64,000 nucleotides of DNA from Polynucleobacter sp. JS-JIR-II-50 (GCF_018687895.1 NZ_CP061307.1:1633948-1697947), one strand, 5' to 3'. Counted from the stretch's first letter, positions 36,925 to 46,312 are shown. Notes: generated by a model from the letters alone, not told the origin. Numbers and translations are program-made.

Positions 36925-37368
36925 TCATACAGTAAGGGCGCCAACAGAATCCTCTTCAATCACCGCCCAAGTGCTGTCACCCAACTTCTTTACCGCCATT
37001 GAATAGGTCCAGCCATCTGGAATTCCGCAACTCCATTCTTTTGGACCATTTTGAATCAATACATTAGTGTTATTTCTACCGTCATAGTACAGATGGTAAA
37101 TTTTTCCATGAATAGGATTAAAGCCAAATTTAGCGCTATGCACCATCTCCGTAGCATCTAGCCTTGCTTGCAATGCTCTAGCCTGTTTCATCAAGACCTC
37201 AGCCTGCTCCATAATGCGATCGTACTCAAGCTTGGCGTTTTGGCGAGCTACGTTAACAGCCTTATCTTTTTCCTCAGTTACTTTGATAGGTGCAAATACC
37301 GGGGCACCCACCTCCATTGGATATTCAATCCCTGCATGTCGCGCTGGATCGGTATCTTCGATTCTCAT
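36925..37368 (-). CDS. DUF2452 family protein
   Basis: A 147-residue soluble protein. A helical stretch (about 30-75, EYDRIMEQAEVLMKQARALQARLDATE) is followed by NPIHGKIYHLYYD and GPKEWSCGIPDGWTYSM, which match DUF2452, the family of human C1orf50. The function is unknown. It sits between sodC and the quinone oxidoreductase gene but with gaps, so an operon is not certain. Confidence 0.78.
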   Translation of the reverse strand: MRIEDTDPARHAGIEYPMEVGAPVFAPIKVTEEKDKAVNVARQNAKLEYDRIMEQAEVLMKQARALQARLDATEMVHSAKFGFNPIHGKIYHLYYDGRNNTNVLIQNGPKEWSCGIPDGWTYSMAVKKLGDSTWAVIEEDSVGALTV

Positions 37369-37407
37369 GAAATGCCCTGTATGTACTAATTTAATAAATA
37401 GATGTGA

Positions 37408-37941
37408 TTACTTAATCAAGCCACATGCAATACGTGGACCAGAATTTCCTGCAGGCTGAGATTTGTAGTCATCCGGATCTCTATGCACAACCACTGAGCG
37501 ACCAACAATTCCATTTGGGCCTATATTTACAGCAAATCCATGTAACTTAGCCGTGTAAGTTGCGTTGCCATTGGCATCGGACTTAATGTTGGGTAAATCT
37601 CCCGCATGATTCATGCCGCTATTGGGCATGCCGTGGGATTTTGTTTCAGGATTGAAGTGACCACCTGCGCTGGTTGCATCCGGAGCAGAGCAATCGCCTT
37701 TTTCATGAACATGAAAACCTTGTTCTGAGTTTGGCTTTAATCCAGAAAACTTACCATTGATTAGGACATCGTTTCCTTGCCAGGTAAACATAACCTCGCC
37801 CTTAGCCCGAGAGCCTGATCTTGAATCTAAATTTGCGCTGGCTTTTTGCCCAGTACCTTGCTCCATCGTTTGGCATGCCACTAGTGACAAAACTCCTACG
37901 ACAGATACAGCAAATGAAGCGTGCTTTAGTTTCTTAATCAT
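37408..37941 (-). CDS. sodC: Cu-Zn superoxide dismutase (lipoprotein-type SodC)
   Basis: A 177-residue periplasmic enzyme starting at MIKKLKHASFAV, with AAGGAG at good spacing; a longer frame lacks it. A lipobox-like VLSLVACQ suggests lipid anchoring. Metal ligands are in GFHVHEKGDC, GGHFNPE, HGMPNSGMNHAGDLPNI and VVVHRDPDDY, with the disulfide cysteines at GDCS and ACGL. It removes periplasmic superoxide. Confidence 0.95.
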   Translation of the reverse strand: MIKKLKHASFAVSVVGVLSLVACQTMEQGTGQKASANLDSRSGSRAKGEVMFTWQGNDVLINGKFSGLKPNSEQGFHVHEKGDCSAPDATSAGGHFNPETKSHGMPNSGMNHAGDLPNIKSDANGNATYTAKLHGFAVNIGPNGIVGRSVVVHRDPDDYKSQPAGNSGPRIACGLIK

Positions 37942-38011
37942 CTTGGTCTCCTTGGATGAGGCGCCCAAAGGCAACCTCCAGGAAAGTGTGACACAAATCG
38001 TGCGCTTTTGC

Positions 38012-38560
38012 TTAGCGCTTGTAGAAGCTCAAAGTGACCTCACCCAAATCAATCCCAAACTTACTCATCTTGGCCTTATTAAGCATTACCTTGGGGGCAA
38101 TTAAGTACATCCAATCATTAAATTGCACGTTATAAATAGTGCCATCTACCGGCAAAGCAAGGGTGTAGGTCCAGTTAAGCGCATTTCCCGCGAGCTGGCC
38201 TTGCGCTTCCCCCACCACATCATCGGCCCTACCAATGTAGTTGCCTGGAGATTGTTCAGTTAGCGTCCAGATGCGCGTTTGCTTTGTGCCATCAGAGTAT
38301 TCAAAACGTTCGTCTAAGGTGCCGACTTTTTTACCTTCGACTACCGTCCAATTTGCTTTGATCAGCACAGTAAACCGCTTTTTAACTTCACCACTACGAT
38401 CAGTAAAGATGCCATAGGCATCAATCGTTCCAGAAAAGTATTCACTTAGATCCAAAGCTGGTTTCTCGGACGCATATTGAGACACCTGAGGTGCAGAGCA
38501 TGAGATTAACAGCGCCCCACAAAATATTGTGAGTGCAAGGCGTGTAAAAAAAGATTTCAT
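38012..38560 (-). CDS. DUF3833 family lipoprotein
   Basis: A 182-residue protein with a lipobox (LLISCSAP) near residue 20. The segment EYFSGTIDAYGIFTDRSGEVKKRF and the C-terminal FNDWMYLIAPKVMLNKAKMSKFG are typical of DUF3833. The function is unknown. It lies three bases after the chalcone-isomerase-like gene. In many proteobacteria these families cluster with fatty-acid modification genes; no such gene is present here. Confidence 0.88.
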   Translation of the reverse strand: MKSFFTRLALTIFCGALLISCSAPQVSQYASEKPALDLSEYFSGTIDAYGIFTDRSGEVKKRFTVLIKANWTVVEGKKVGTLDERFEYSDGTKQTRIWTLTEQSPGNYIGRADDVVGEAQGQLAGNALNWTYTLALPVDGTIYNVQFNDWMYLIAPKVMLNKAKMSKFGIDLGEVTLSFYKR

Positions 38561-38563
38561 AGC

Positions 38564-39112
38564 TTAACAAGCCTCATTAAAAAGTGGTGGCGGACAGTTC
38601 TGTCCCAATAATTCTGTTCTGAGTTTAGGGGCGCTTGTTTTGGGATCTAACCAAATTCCAAAAAATGCCTTTGAAAACTCTGCTCCAGGTATGTGTGCGA
38701 TTTGCTTGCCATCATAATAAAAAACTGTCCCTTGCTTAAGGGAATAGACAGCCGTCAAAGTCTGCCCTGATTCAACATTAGGCAAGAATGATGCCAACTC
38801 CTTACCCCAAAGGGAAGCCTGATCATCAGGTACGCCAGTGCGCTTCATTTCCTCTGCACTCCGATTGGCAATCGATTTACCGGAGAAAGATTTTTGATAG
38901 CGCATATCCAATGCAAACTCAGAGGAGGACAGTGAGCCTACCCTATAAAAGGAAGCATCATAAATATGTAGACCCCACCAAGTCAGTCGGCCGCTTCCCT
39001 GAAGTTTTGCAGCACTTAAGTATGCCGGCACCTCCAATGGATCGCGAGCAAAGCTGAGCGGCACCAAGAAACTCAGTAGAGTGGCGATGAGAAGAGGATG
39101 AATTTTCTTCAT
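38564..39112 (-). CDS. Chalcone isomerase-like family protein (exported)
   Basis: A 182-residue protein with a signal peptide (about 1-22). LQGSGRLTWWGLHIYDASFYR is the usual N-terminal core of bacterial chalcone-isomerase-like proteins (Chalcone_3), which probably bind fatty acids rather than flavonoids. It overlaps the DCC gene by four bases (ATGA) and precedes DUF3833 by three bases. Confidence 0.88.
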   Translation of the reverse strand: MKKIHPLLIATLLSFLVPLSFARDPLEVPAYLSAAKLQGSGRLTWWGLHIYDASFYRVGSLSSSEFALDMRYQKSFSGKSIANRSAEEMKRTGVPDDQASLWGKELASFLPNVESGQTLTAVYSLKQGTVFYYDGKQIAHIPGAEFSKAFFGIWLDPKTSAPKLRTELLGQNCPPPLFNEAC

Positions 39113-39519
39113 TGCTGCGCTGACCTTGAACGAGCCTTCACCAATCGTAATGCTGCCGGTCCAAAGAGATTAGATATTGCATGCCGATTCTTGGCAAAAA
39201 AGAGATACGCTAATTTCAAGAATGGTTGAAGTGGCTTTCTTGAAAAGAACCAGGCCATACGAGGTAAGTTTGCACGACGATAGGCCTCAGGAAAAACTGA
39301 GATGCCTTGTATCAACTTGCCACTAGCAAATTGACCATACATCGCCGCCAATGCAGCCTCGCAGGATACCCCCACCTTTTGAGGGTCATACTGTTCTGAG
39401 TTAATGTCGACAAAGCCCAATAGATTGTCTTGATTGCGGCCCGATAAAAAGAGAATCTCCGCCTGGCACAACGGGCAAGCGCCATCGTAAAACAAGGTGA
39501 GCTTTTCTAATTGGGTCAT
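39109..39519 (-). CDS. DCC family thiol-disulfide oxidoreductase (DUF393)
   Basis: A 136-residue protein with the DCC motif FYDGACPLCQAE (D13, C16, C19) and a C-terminal HAISNLFGPAALRLV. It is the first gene of a three-gene minus-strand operon with chalcone-isomerase-like and DUF3833 genes. The molecular role of DCC proteins is poorly known. No RBS is obvious at the ATG. Confidence 0.9.
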   Translation of the reverse strand: MTQLEKLTLFYDGACPLCQAEILFLSGRNQDNLLGFVDINSEQYDPQKVGVSCEAALAAMYGQFASGKLIQGISVFPEAYRRANLPRMAWFFSRKPLQPFLKLAYLFFAKNRHAISNLFGPAALRLVKARSRSAQQ

Positions 39520-39580
39520 TGTTCAGCAAGTTTACGGCTTATTCAATAAACTGGCTGACACGTTTATTTTTAAGGTTGCT

Positions 39581-39955
39581 ATGCAAAAAGAAGTTGCGCT
39601 AAATGTTTTTGGTGAACCCCTCATTCCCTGCTCTTTCGATCCCCTAACAGGGTTTTTTAGGGATGGCTGCTGCAAAACCAATGAAGAGGATGTGGGCAGT
39701 CACTTAGTTTGCGCCATTGTGACAAATGAATTTTTGCAATTTAGCCTGCAAAAAGGAAATGACCTCATCACCCCAAGACCAGAGTATCAATTTCCAGGGT
39801 TAGTGGCTGGTGACCAATGGTGTTTATGTATTAATCGCTGGGTTGAGGCATTCAATGCCCAATGCGCACCATCCATCAAACTGGAAAGCACTCACATCAA
39901 AGCTCTAGAGACTGTCCCCTTGAATATCCTAAAAGAATATTCGAGAGAAATGTAA
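39581..39955 (+). CDS. DUF2237 family protein
   Basis: A 124-residue soluble protein starting at MQKEVALNVFGEPLIPC, with AAGG upstream; the frame is open further upstream but overlaps the divergent DCC gene. GFFRDGCCKT, DVGSHLVCAIVT and GDQWCLCINRW are the conserved blocks of DUF2237. The cysteine-rich pattern hints at metal or redox chemistry, but the function is unknown. The deacetylase gene starts four bases later. Confidence 0.9.
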   Translation: MQKEVALNVFGEPLIPCSFDPLTGFFRDGCCKTNEEDVGSHLVCAIVTNEFLQFSLQKGNDLITPRPEYQFPGLVAGDQWCLCINRWVEAFNAQCAPSIKLESTHIKALETVPLNILKEYSREM

Positions 39956-39959
39956 AAGC

Positions 39960-40859
39960 TTGAAAGCGTTTTATACCGACCATTTTGTATTGCCACTTCC
40001 TGAGGGTCATCGCTTCCCAATGGAAAAGTATTCGCGTTTACGTGATTTGGTGAGTGGTGAAAAAAATATTGTGCTTGTAGAAGCACCGCCTGCAACAGAT
40101 ACTCAAATTCTGTATGCTCACGATCCAAGCTATCTCATTAAAGTCATTGAAGGAAAGCTTTCTCTGCAAGAGCAAAGAGAAATTGGATTTCCGTGGAGCA
40201 AGCAGATGGTGGAACGTTCCCGTCGCTCAGCAGGCGCCACTGTTGCGGCAGCCAAAACCGCTTTACGAGAAGGTATTGCCGCTAATCTTGCGGGCGGCAC
40301 CCATCATGCTTATCGAGATTCTGGCAGCGGTTTTTGCGTTTTCAATGATTCGGCTATTGCAGCCCGCACTTTACAAAAAGAGATTAGCCCATCTCTCAAG
40401 ATTGCAGTAATTGATTTGGATGTGCACCAAGGAAATGGTACTGCGTCGATTTTGCAAAATGACGATTCTATTTTTACTCTTTCTATTCATGGGGAAAATA
40501 ACTTTCCATTCAAAAAAGAAGAGAGCGATCTTGATTTGGGCCTAGAGGACGGTTGCGATGATGCCGCCTATTTATATGCCCTGCGCCAATCACTAGATCA
40601 ACTGGATTCACGCTTCAAGCCAGACTGCCTCATTTTCTTAGCTGGTGCAGACCCCCATGAAGGTGATCGTTTAGGAAGGCTGAAGGTCAGTACAGCAGGA
40701 ATGCACTTGCGGGATGAGACGGTATTTCAGTATGCATTGGATAGGCAGCTATCCATCGCATTTTCAATGGCGGGCGGCTACGGAAAGGAAATGACATCTA
40801 CAGTGGATATTCACTTTCAGACCATTAAGACCGCCCTGCAATTTCAGAGGCAATATTAA
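39960..40859 (+). CDS. Histone deacetylase family protein
   Basis: A 299-residue zinc hydrolase of the arginase/deacetylase fold. GGTHHAYRDSGSGFCVFND (His pair near residue 118) and IDLDVHQGNGTASIL (zinc ligands Asp and His near 157-159) are diagnostic; LAGADPHEGDRLGR supplies the third ligand. Bacterial relatives deacetylate polyamines, acetoin-pathway enzymes or unknown substrates. The start is TTG. It is coupled to DUF2237 and converges on a phasin gene. Confidence 0.92.
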   Translation: MKAFYTDHFVLPLPEGHRFPMEKYSRLRDLVSGEKNIVLVEAPPATDTQILYAHDPSYLIKVIEGKLSLQEQREIGFPWSKQMVERSRRSAGATVAAAKTALREGIAANLAGGTHHAYRDSGSGFCVFNDSAIAARTLQKEISPSLKIAVIDLDVHQGNGTASILQNDDSIFTLSIHGENNFPFKKEESDLDLGLEDGCDDAAYLYALRQSLDQLDSRFKPDCLIFLAGADPHEGDRLGRLKVSTAGMHLRDETVFQYALDRQLSIAFSMAGGYGKEMTSTVDIHFQTIKTALQFQRQY

Positions 40860-40863
40860 ATCT

Positions 40864-41415
40864 TTAGCTCTTCTTTTTTGAGGCGCTTTTTGGGCTGGCG
40901 AGATTACTGACATTCTCGACGCTCTTCTCAAAATTCGTAAATGAGTCTGCCATTGCAGCACGAATCAATTCGAAATTTTGTAACGCATTGTTAAATGAGG
41001 TTTTAAATACAGAGACATAAGCCTCGCTACCAAGTGGCGCATTATCCGTTGCATCATTTACAAAGTGAATTAAATCTGCCTTAGATTCTTGAATCATGGT
41101 TTCAGCTATATCAGCCAGCTCTTGATTGCCGCTTTTAAGCACCTGAAGTAATTGGTTGTGATACTGAGAGATCTCTTTAGCAGCATCCTGTAATACCTCA
41201 GAATGGATATACTCAAATGCCGATCGAGGGTCCTGGGTTTTCATTAACTCAGATACTCTCTTCTGAATCCTTCCAGCCAATTCCTGAGTTGCCTGCTGAT
41301 TAATTTGTGCGATTGCCTGAGCACTTTCAATCGCCACACGCCCAGCCGCCTTGGTGGCGTCAATAGCTCTTTGTTGTCCTGGGATTGCATTCATATCAAG
41401 TGATTTCTTGCTCAT
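40864..41415 (-). CDS. Phasin family protein (first paralogue)
   Basis: A 183-residue helical protein. AIDATKAAGRVAIESAQAIAQINQQATQEL and FNNALQNFELIRAAMADSFTNFEKSVENV match phasins, which coat polyhydroxybutyrate granules; it ends in a basic tail SASKKKS. It is a diverged paralogue of the phasin at 53.8-54.3 kb. AAAGG precedes the ATG. It has no obvious PhaR-like repeat upstream, unlike the other copy. Confidence 0.87.
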   Translation of the reverse strand: MSKKSLDMNAIPGQQRAIDATKAAGRVAIESAQAIAQINQQATQELAGRIQKRVSELMKTQDPRSAFEYIHSEVLQDAAKEISQYHNQLLQVLKSGNQELADIAETMIQESKADLIHFVNDATDNAPLGSEAYVSVFKTSFNNALQNFELIRAAMADSFTNFEKSVENVSNLASPKSASKKKS

Positions 41416-41517
41416 ATCAGCCTTTCAGATGGGTAATTTCAGATACCAATCTACTCTGGTTCAGGCGGGTTTCTATAGAGAAATACCAGTAGATCAAACC
41501 GATACAGGCAAAAGAAA

Positions 41518-41542
41518 AGCCCCAGACATGCTAGCTGGGGCT
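41518..41542 (-). terminator. Terminator after SYLF gene
   Basis: AGCCCCAG, nine-base loop, CTGGGGCT; the minus strand continues into TTTTCTTTT. Confidence 0.82.
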
Positions 41543-41592
41543 CTACAAATGCTGGGCCATAGATAGGCTCTGGCGCTTACTTTACGCCAAAC

Positions 41593-42243
41593 TTACTTTG
41601 TATCTGGCTTCTTCTTTGGAAGACTGTTCAGGGTCTCAGCACTATTAAGCTGCTGGTCCACTAAATAGAGCGTGCCGCCATAGTTAGCTTGTAAATCGTA
41701 TCCTGAGAGCCCCACTGTATAGAAGGTAATTTCGGGATTAAAGGAGCGAATCGTACCGCCAGAACCAGCAGAAAAATTCGCGTCTACATCGATGCCACCA
41801 CGACGACCATCAATCGAGGTCAATAAAAACTGATCGATGGCTCCCGGGGTCTTAAAGATCGCCACCTGGTATTGATCTTGATAGCCAGCCCCCAAGCCCT
41901 CACCTGTTTTGAGTGCTTGCATAAAAATAGGCTCCTTGCGTCGCTTATCAAACAAGACACCCTCGCCACGGGCCACTACCAGCAAAACGATATTGACATT
42001 GGTAGTCGTAAATACTGCATAGCCAGCTGCCTGATCAATTTCTTTTTGAACATCCGGTTTTTGCTTGATCAATGCATCAAGACCCGTCTTCGACATCTTT
42101 AACGTAGCATCACGCTTTTGAATAATCTCTGCAGTAGTGAGTGGCTTACCATCCTGTCCAGTAGATTGGCAACCAGCCAGAAAGGCTGCTGCTAGCAAAG
42201 TTAGAGCAACGTATTTTGAAAAATATTTAAATGTAATAGTCAT
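41593..42243 (-). CDS. SYLF domain lipoprotein (YSC84-like)
   Basis: A 216-residue lipoprotein with lipobox LAGCQS near residue 25. The SYLF/YSC84 domain spans about 60-205, with AAGYAVFTTTNVNIVLLVVARGEGVLF and GGRRGGIDVDANFSAGSG. SYLF domains bind lipids in eukaryotes; the bacterial role is unclear. It is followed by a strong terminator. Confidence 0.88.
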   Translation of the reverse strand: MTITFKYFSKYVALTLLAAAFLAGCQSTGQDGKPLTTAEIIQKRDATLKMSKTGLDALIKQKPDVQKEIDQAAGYAVFTTTNVNIVLLVVARGEGVLFDKRRKEPIFMQALKTGEGLGAGYQDQYQVAIFKTPGAIDQFLLTSIDGRRGGIDVDANFSAGSGGTIRSFNPEITFYTVGLSGYDLQANYGGTLYLVDQQLNSAETLNSLPKKKPDTK

Positions 42244-42255
42244 AGGAAAATTTAT

Positions 42256-42399
42256 TTATACAGTTTGAATGGCGGCAGGGAGACGTAGGATAGACACGTC
42301 AGCCTCTGCAGGCTTAGTCAATATATAGGAGAAAACACAGGCTGCCAAAATAATGAGTGCGCCCGCCACTAAGCTCCAAGTTCTGATATTCGACTTCAA
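42256..42399 (-). CDS. Small single-helix membrane protein, unknown
   Basis: A 47-residue protein if started at the TTG giving MKSNIRTWSLVAGALIILAA, which has GAGGGG at ideal spacing. A longer 77-codon frame exists but lacks this RBS. One helix (about 9-28) is followed by a short periplasmic tail. I do not recognise it. It lies 12 bases before the SYLF gene on the same strand. Confidence 0.5.
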   Translation of the reverse strand: MKSNIRTWSLVAGALIILAACVFSYILTKPAEADVSILRLPAAIQTV

Positions 42400-42512
42400 T
42401 CTAACATTCCCCTCTTTATGTTTACCATCTGCATTCACTCCCAGATTCCATTTCAGGTGGATTTTTATTGCCCGGGTAATGCATTCCATTTTAAAGGCAT
42501 ACTAGAGCCACT

Positions 42513-43190
42513 ATGAAAGTATCCCGTTGGACACAATACTGGCATCAAATAGGCGCCACTCACCGACTCATCATTGTTGCGCTCACTGGACTTGGATCTT
42601 ATTTTGTCATTCCAGCTGATCAGAGCCCAATTGTCCGCTTAGCCCTTTCCTGGTTGGCTGCAGGAGGGTTCTACTTGATGCTGACCTACGTCATGATGTA
42701 TTTCTCCACCCAAGAAAACATTCTTGACCTCTCGAAGAGAGAGGATGATGGTGCAGCGATGATTCTATTGATCATCGTACTTGCAGCCGTAGCCAGTTTA
42801 GTGACGATCGTGATCATTCTTTCAGGCATCAAGGCGCTTCCAACCAATCTTGCCATTCGTCATGTGGGGCTGGTTTTAGCAACCTACATCATTTCTTGGC
42901 TATATGTACACACAGCATTTGCCCTGCACTATGCACATATTTACTACCAAGAACTTGAAAAAACTAAAGAAGCGCCTTTGCTATTTGCCTCCAAGTTAAG
43001 GCCGACCTATGTGGACTTTCTCTATTTCTCCATGGTAATTGGTATGACTTGCCAAACCGCTGACGTCAATATTGCTAGCTCCAGAATCCGGTTCGTGGTT
43101 ATGCTTCAAGGAATGACTGCCTTTGTTTTTAATGCCTCTTTACTTGCATTGGCTATCAACTTGATTTCAGGAGTAGTTGCACTTTCCTGA
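42513..43190 (+). CDS. DUF1345 family membrane protein
   Basis: A 225-residue protein with about five helices. The YFSTQENILDLSKREDDGAAMILL loop and the C-terminal DFLYFSMVIGMTCQTADVNI motif are characteristic of DUF1345. The function is unknown. The gene is monocistronic with a strong bidirectional terminator after it. Confidence 0.9.
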   Translation: MKVSRWTQYWHQIGATHRLIIVALTGLGSYFVIPADQSPIVRLALSWLAAGGFYLMLTYVMMYFSTQENILDLSKREDDGAAMILLIIVLAAVASLVTIVIILSGIKALPTNLAIRHVGLVLATYIISWLYVHTAFALHYAHIYYQELEKTKEAPLLFASKLRPTYVDFLYFSMVIGMTCQTADVNIASSRIRFVVMLQGMTAFVFNASLLALAINLISGVVALS

Positions 43191-43223
43191 GTAACCATTG
43201 ATTACTGGAAGCAACCTCAAAAG

Positions 43224-43251
43224 AAAATGCCAACCCTATGGTTGGCATTTT
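43224..43251. terminator. Bidirectional terminator
   Basis: AAAATGCCAACC, loop CTAT, GGTTGGCATTTT: a perfect 12-bp stem between the DUF1345 and amidohydrolase genes, with T-runs on both strands. Confidence 0.9.
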
Positions 43252-43280
43252 CAGATCTCCCTATACTTTATCTGGAAGCG

Positions 43281-45074
43281 CTACTCCAAAGGTCTAGGCT
43301 TCTTGGTTTCCGATACCGGAATGACTTTTCCACCCAAAACTGTCGCATAGACCCCAACATCTTTAATTTTGATTGCGGGAACAGTTTGTGGGTCCGCATC
43401 TAAGACCGCAAAGTCTGCGAACTTGCCGGCTTCAATACTTCCCACCTTATCCTCCACCCCTAATGTGTAAGCAGCATTAATGGTGATCATTTTCATCGCA
43501 TCAGAGGCAGTTACCGCCTCCGCTGGAGCCCATACTTTGCCATCGTTATATACATCCTTACGGGTCACTGCAGTCCATGCCTCTTTTAATGGCACAGGTG
43601 CAGATACAGGCGCGTCCGAATGAATGGAGGTAACAATGCCATTACGAACCAGGGTGCCTAGTCGAGTCGCATAAGACACACGATCCATACCTAAAGCTGG
43701 ATACTCCAATTTAGCGCGCTCGGAAATATAAGAAATATTGGCACTGACTACTGCACCAAGAGCCTTAATCTTCATCACCATTGCAGTCGATGGAATGCCG
43801 AAATGGTTAATCGTGTAACGATGATCAAAGCGTGGCTTGGCATCGATCATTAACTGCAAAGCATTAATAGAATTTTGATTGCCAATATCGCCATTACTAT
43901 GAATATGAATGTGATAGCCAGCATCCCACCATGGCTTCATGGCAGCAGCAAAGTCTTGGGCTGACTTGTAGTTTGATGATCCCAGGCTACCATCGGTATA
44001 ACCCGGGTGCTCCATACGCATGGTTTCTGGTAAGTAACCGCCATCACTATAGAACTTTACGCCCTGAAATATCAAACGGTCGTTGTCTTGCTGTTGTAGA
44101 GCCTGTGCTTCTGCAATCGCCTTGTCACCATACTTCTGAATAAAGGGCTCTGAGTAAACGACAGGCACAATCCGTAAAGCGCCTGCTGAAGATTGACTAA
44201 AAGCCTTGGCAATCTTGAGCTCCATCTCGATGTTCAAGGTTCCAAATGCTAAATCACCAGAGGTGGTGATTCCGCCCTGCTGCATGAGATCGCTCATATA
44301 CAAATAGTCAGTCGGAATTTCACTTGGATTGAGAACATCTTTTCCTGCAACGCCCAAAATATAAGTTACTGCAGGGATTTCTAAGAACTGGCCATTTAAT
44401 TGACCATCCTTATCAATACCAACGCCTTTCACATTCTTTACCTTCTCAGGCGTGATGCCATAGAACTTGATAAAAGCACTATTGACGTACATATCGTGGC
44501 CCGAAGCATCCCATACAACAATTGGTCTCGTGCTCGAAGCTTGATCTAAGAGTTGACGATCAGGCATCTTCCCCATAGCTACTACATCAAAGCCCCATGC
44601 CAACAGAGTCTTGCTCGGATCCTTGATGTCATCAGAGTATTTTTTGAGCTGCGTCATTGCTGACTGTAAATTGGCAACCCCAGGGAACGCCGGCCCCCAC
44701 GGATTAGGCATGGGCGATGGTGTCAGCAATGGTTTGTTGAACAAAATACCGCCCAACAAAGGGTGTGCATGTGGTTCAATGAATCCCGGGTACATGACTT
44801 TATTAGCAAAATCCCGATTAATTTGCGTAGGGTACTTACTTGTCCAAGGCTTCATATCCTCCAAAGAACCTACGGACAAAATACGTCCGTCGGCAACAGC
44901 AACAGCAGTTGCATTTGGAATCGCCGGATCCATCGTGACAATTTTTTTAGCCACGAACACAGTGATATTGGTGACCTTAGGTGTTGATGGTGGATCAAGC
45001 AATTGAACCGCTGAAGCTAGGCTAGAGAAAAGGCCTAGTACACCGGCATAAATAATTTTAGACTTTAGATTCAC
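43281..45074 (-). CDS. Exported amidohydrolase (YtcJ-like, amidohydrolase_3)
   Basis: A 597-residue protein with a signal peptide (about 1-22). The metal-binding motif GFIEPHAHPLLGG lies near residue 100, and IHIHSNGD and SIHSDAPVSAPVP supply further ligands of the metal-dependent hydrolase TIM barrel. The C-terminal beta domain (GSIEAGKFADFAVLDADP) is typical. Relatives hydrolyse amides or imides; export to the periplasm and the neighbouring acylase suggest amide scavenging. The start is GTG after GAGG. Confidence 0.88.
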   Translation of the reverse strand: MNLKSKIIYAGVLGLFSSLASAVQLLDPPSTPKVTNITVFVAKKIVTMDPAIPNATAVAVADGRILSVGSLEDMKPWTSKYPTQINRDFANKVMYPGFIEPHAHPLLGGILFNKPLLTPSPMPNPWGPAFPGVANLQSAMTQLKKYSDDIKDPSKTLLAWGFDVVAMGKMPDRQLLDQASSTRPIVVWDASGHDMYVNSAFIKFYGITPEKVKNVKGVGIDKDGQLNGQFLEIPAVTYILGVAGKDVLNPSEIPTDYLYMSDLMQQGGITTSGDLAFGTLNIEMELKIAKAFSQSSAGALRIVPVVYSEPFIQKYGDKAIAEAQALQQQDNDRLIFQGVKFYSDGGYLPETMRMEHPGYTDGSLGSSNYKSAQDFAAAMKPWWDAGYHIHIHSNGDIGNQNSINALQLMIDAKPRFDHRYTINHFGIPSTAMVMKIKALGAVVSANISYISERAKLEYPALGMDRVSYATRLGTLVRNGIVTSIHSDAPVSAPVPLKEAWTAVTRKDVYNDGKVWAPAEAVTASDAMKMITINAAYTLGVEDKVGSIEAGKFADFAVLDADPQTVPAIKIKDVGVYATVLGGKVIPVSETKKPRPLE

Positions 45075-45147
45075 TGGGAGCCTCTATCAAACCTTCATTT
45101 ATAAAATACTAACCATGCGTTAATTGCAATCATCAATCTATTAAAAA

Positions 45148-45173
45148 AAGAAGCTCGACAAGCGAGCCTCTTT
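45148..45173 (-). terminator. Terminator after acylase gene
   Basis: AAGAAGCTCG, five-base loop, CGAGCCTCTT with one mismatch; the minus strand continues with TTTTTTT. Confidence 0.75.
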
Positions 45174-45202
45174 TTGATATCAGATGTCTTAGCTTAAATC
45201 CA

Positions 45203-46312
45203 TCAATTCACTGGGACCAAAATCTTGGGCTGAGCTAATTTGACATACTTCATTTCTTTAGCATTCACATCCATTTTTTTCAGATCAAATGCATACGTAT
45301 TATTGTTTTCAAACATCTTGACGTTGTAAATCATAGTTTTATTGTTCGCCACAATGCTCCATTCAGTTACCTCATAGCCGCCTGTGCCACCACCATAGGG
45401 ATTGCTAGCTGGCAAGGTCACTGATCCAGGGGGAATATCAAAGCTTCCTAGAATGTGCCAAGCAGCACCGTCCATTTGGGCGTTGGTAAAGTTTGTTGGC
45501 ACTGAGTTAGATAAAAATAGTGCGCGAATGAAGCGGCTTGGGCTCAGGAAATCGCCAGGAAGACCATGCAATCCATTACCAGAACTCGGTGCTGCGTAAG
45601 TTGCTCCATTAATGACTAGTGGTGGCTTCTCTACCTTAGAGAGATTGGCATAATTTCCAATGCTGTTAAGGTGATCCTGAAATGGGGGATCATTTGTCAA
45701 TACAGTCGTTGGATTGTCCATGATAGATAATCCATTTTTGGAATACTCGACCACAATACTTTTGCCATTGCTGTCATGGAATGTGTAGTGCACCGGTGGA
45801 GTTTGATTCCCATAAACAGCCAACTTTGCGCCATTCACTTTAATCTTTGGTAGGCCAGCCTTTACTTCATCAACGGTAGCAAAATTTGTCAGCACATAAG
45901 TGAGCACCTGAACTGAATTAATGCTATTGGATGACTCAGCTTGAGTAACCGCCTGGTAAGCAGCACTATTTGGAAAATTTAATACGCCTCCAATCAGGCC
46001 TTTTTCATTCATACCATCTACCAACTCAGGCAAGCCAAGCGCATTCATGCCAGCTACTGCATATTTAGAATTCCAATTCAGACCAGAACCATATTTACCA
46101 TCAACACCAATGCCCTTATGAGCATAAGCTCTTGGAATAGTCGTCAATTGCGAATTCAAGGGCAAACCAAATTCCATTGTGCGGCCATAAACATAGCCGC
46201 CATCGCTCCCTTTGAGTAAGAAGCTAGTACAAGCATCACTCATCAATGGTGCGAATGCCAAGGTCGCCGAAACCGAAGCGGCTAGTAATTTATTAAACAT
46301 CCGTTTTTTCAT
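45203..46312 (-). CDS. Linear amide C-N hydrolase (choloylglycine hydrolase/penicillin V acylase family)
   Basis: A 369-residue periplasmic Ntn hydrolase. The start is set at MKKRMFNKLLAASV because AGGAAG is at good spacing. Signal cleavage after SDA would expose Cys28 of CTSFLLKG, the catalytic nucleophile. GRTMEFG, GMNEKGL and VLTNDPPF are family blocks. Substrates in the family include bile salts, penicillin V and N-acyl homoserine lactones; for a free-living bacterium the last or other N-acyl amides are most likely (inference). Confidence 0.9.
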   Translation of the reverse strand: MKKRMFNKLLAASVSATLAFAPLMSDACTSFLLKGSDGGYVYGRTMEFGLPLNSQLTTIPRAYAHKGIGVDGKYGSGLNWNSKYAVAGMNALGLPELVDGMNEKGLIGGVLNFPNSAAYQAVTQAESSNSINSVQVLTYVLTNFATVDEVKAGLPKIKVNGAKLAVYGNQTPPVHYTFHDSNGKSIVVEYSKNGLSIMDNPTTVLTNDPPFQDHLNSIGNYANLSKVEKPPLVINGATYAAPSSGNGLHGLPGDFLSPSRFIRALFLSNSVPTNFTNAQMDGAAWHILGSFDIPPGSVTLPASNPYGGGTGGYEVTEWSIVANNKTMIYNVKMFENNNTYAFDLKKMDVNAKEMKYVKLAQPKILVPVN

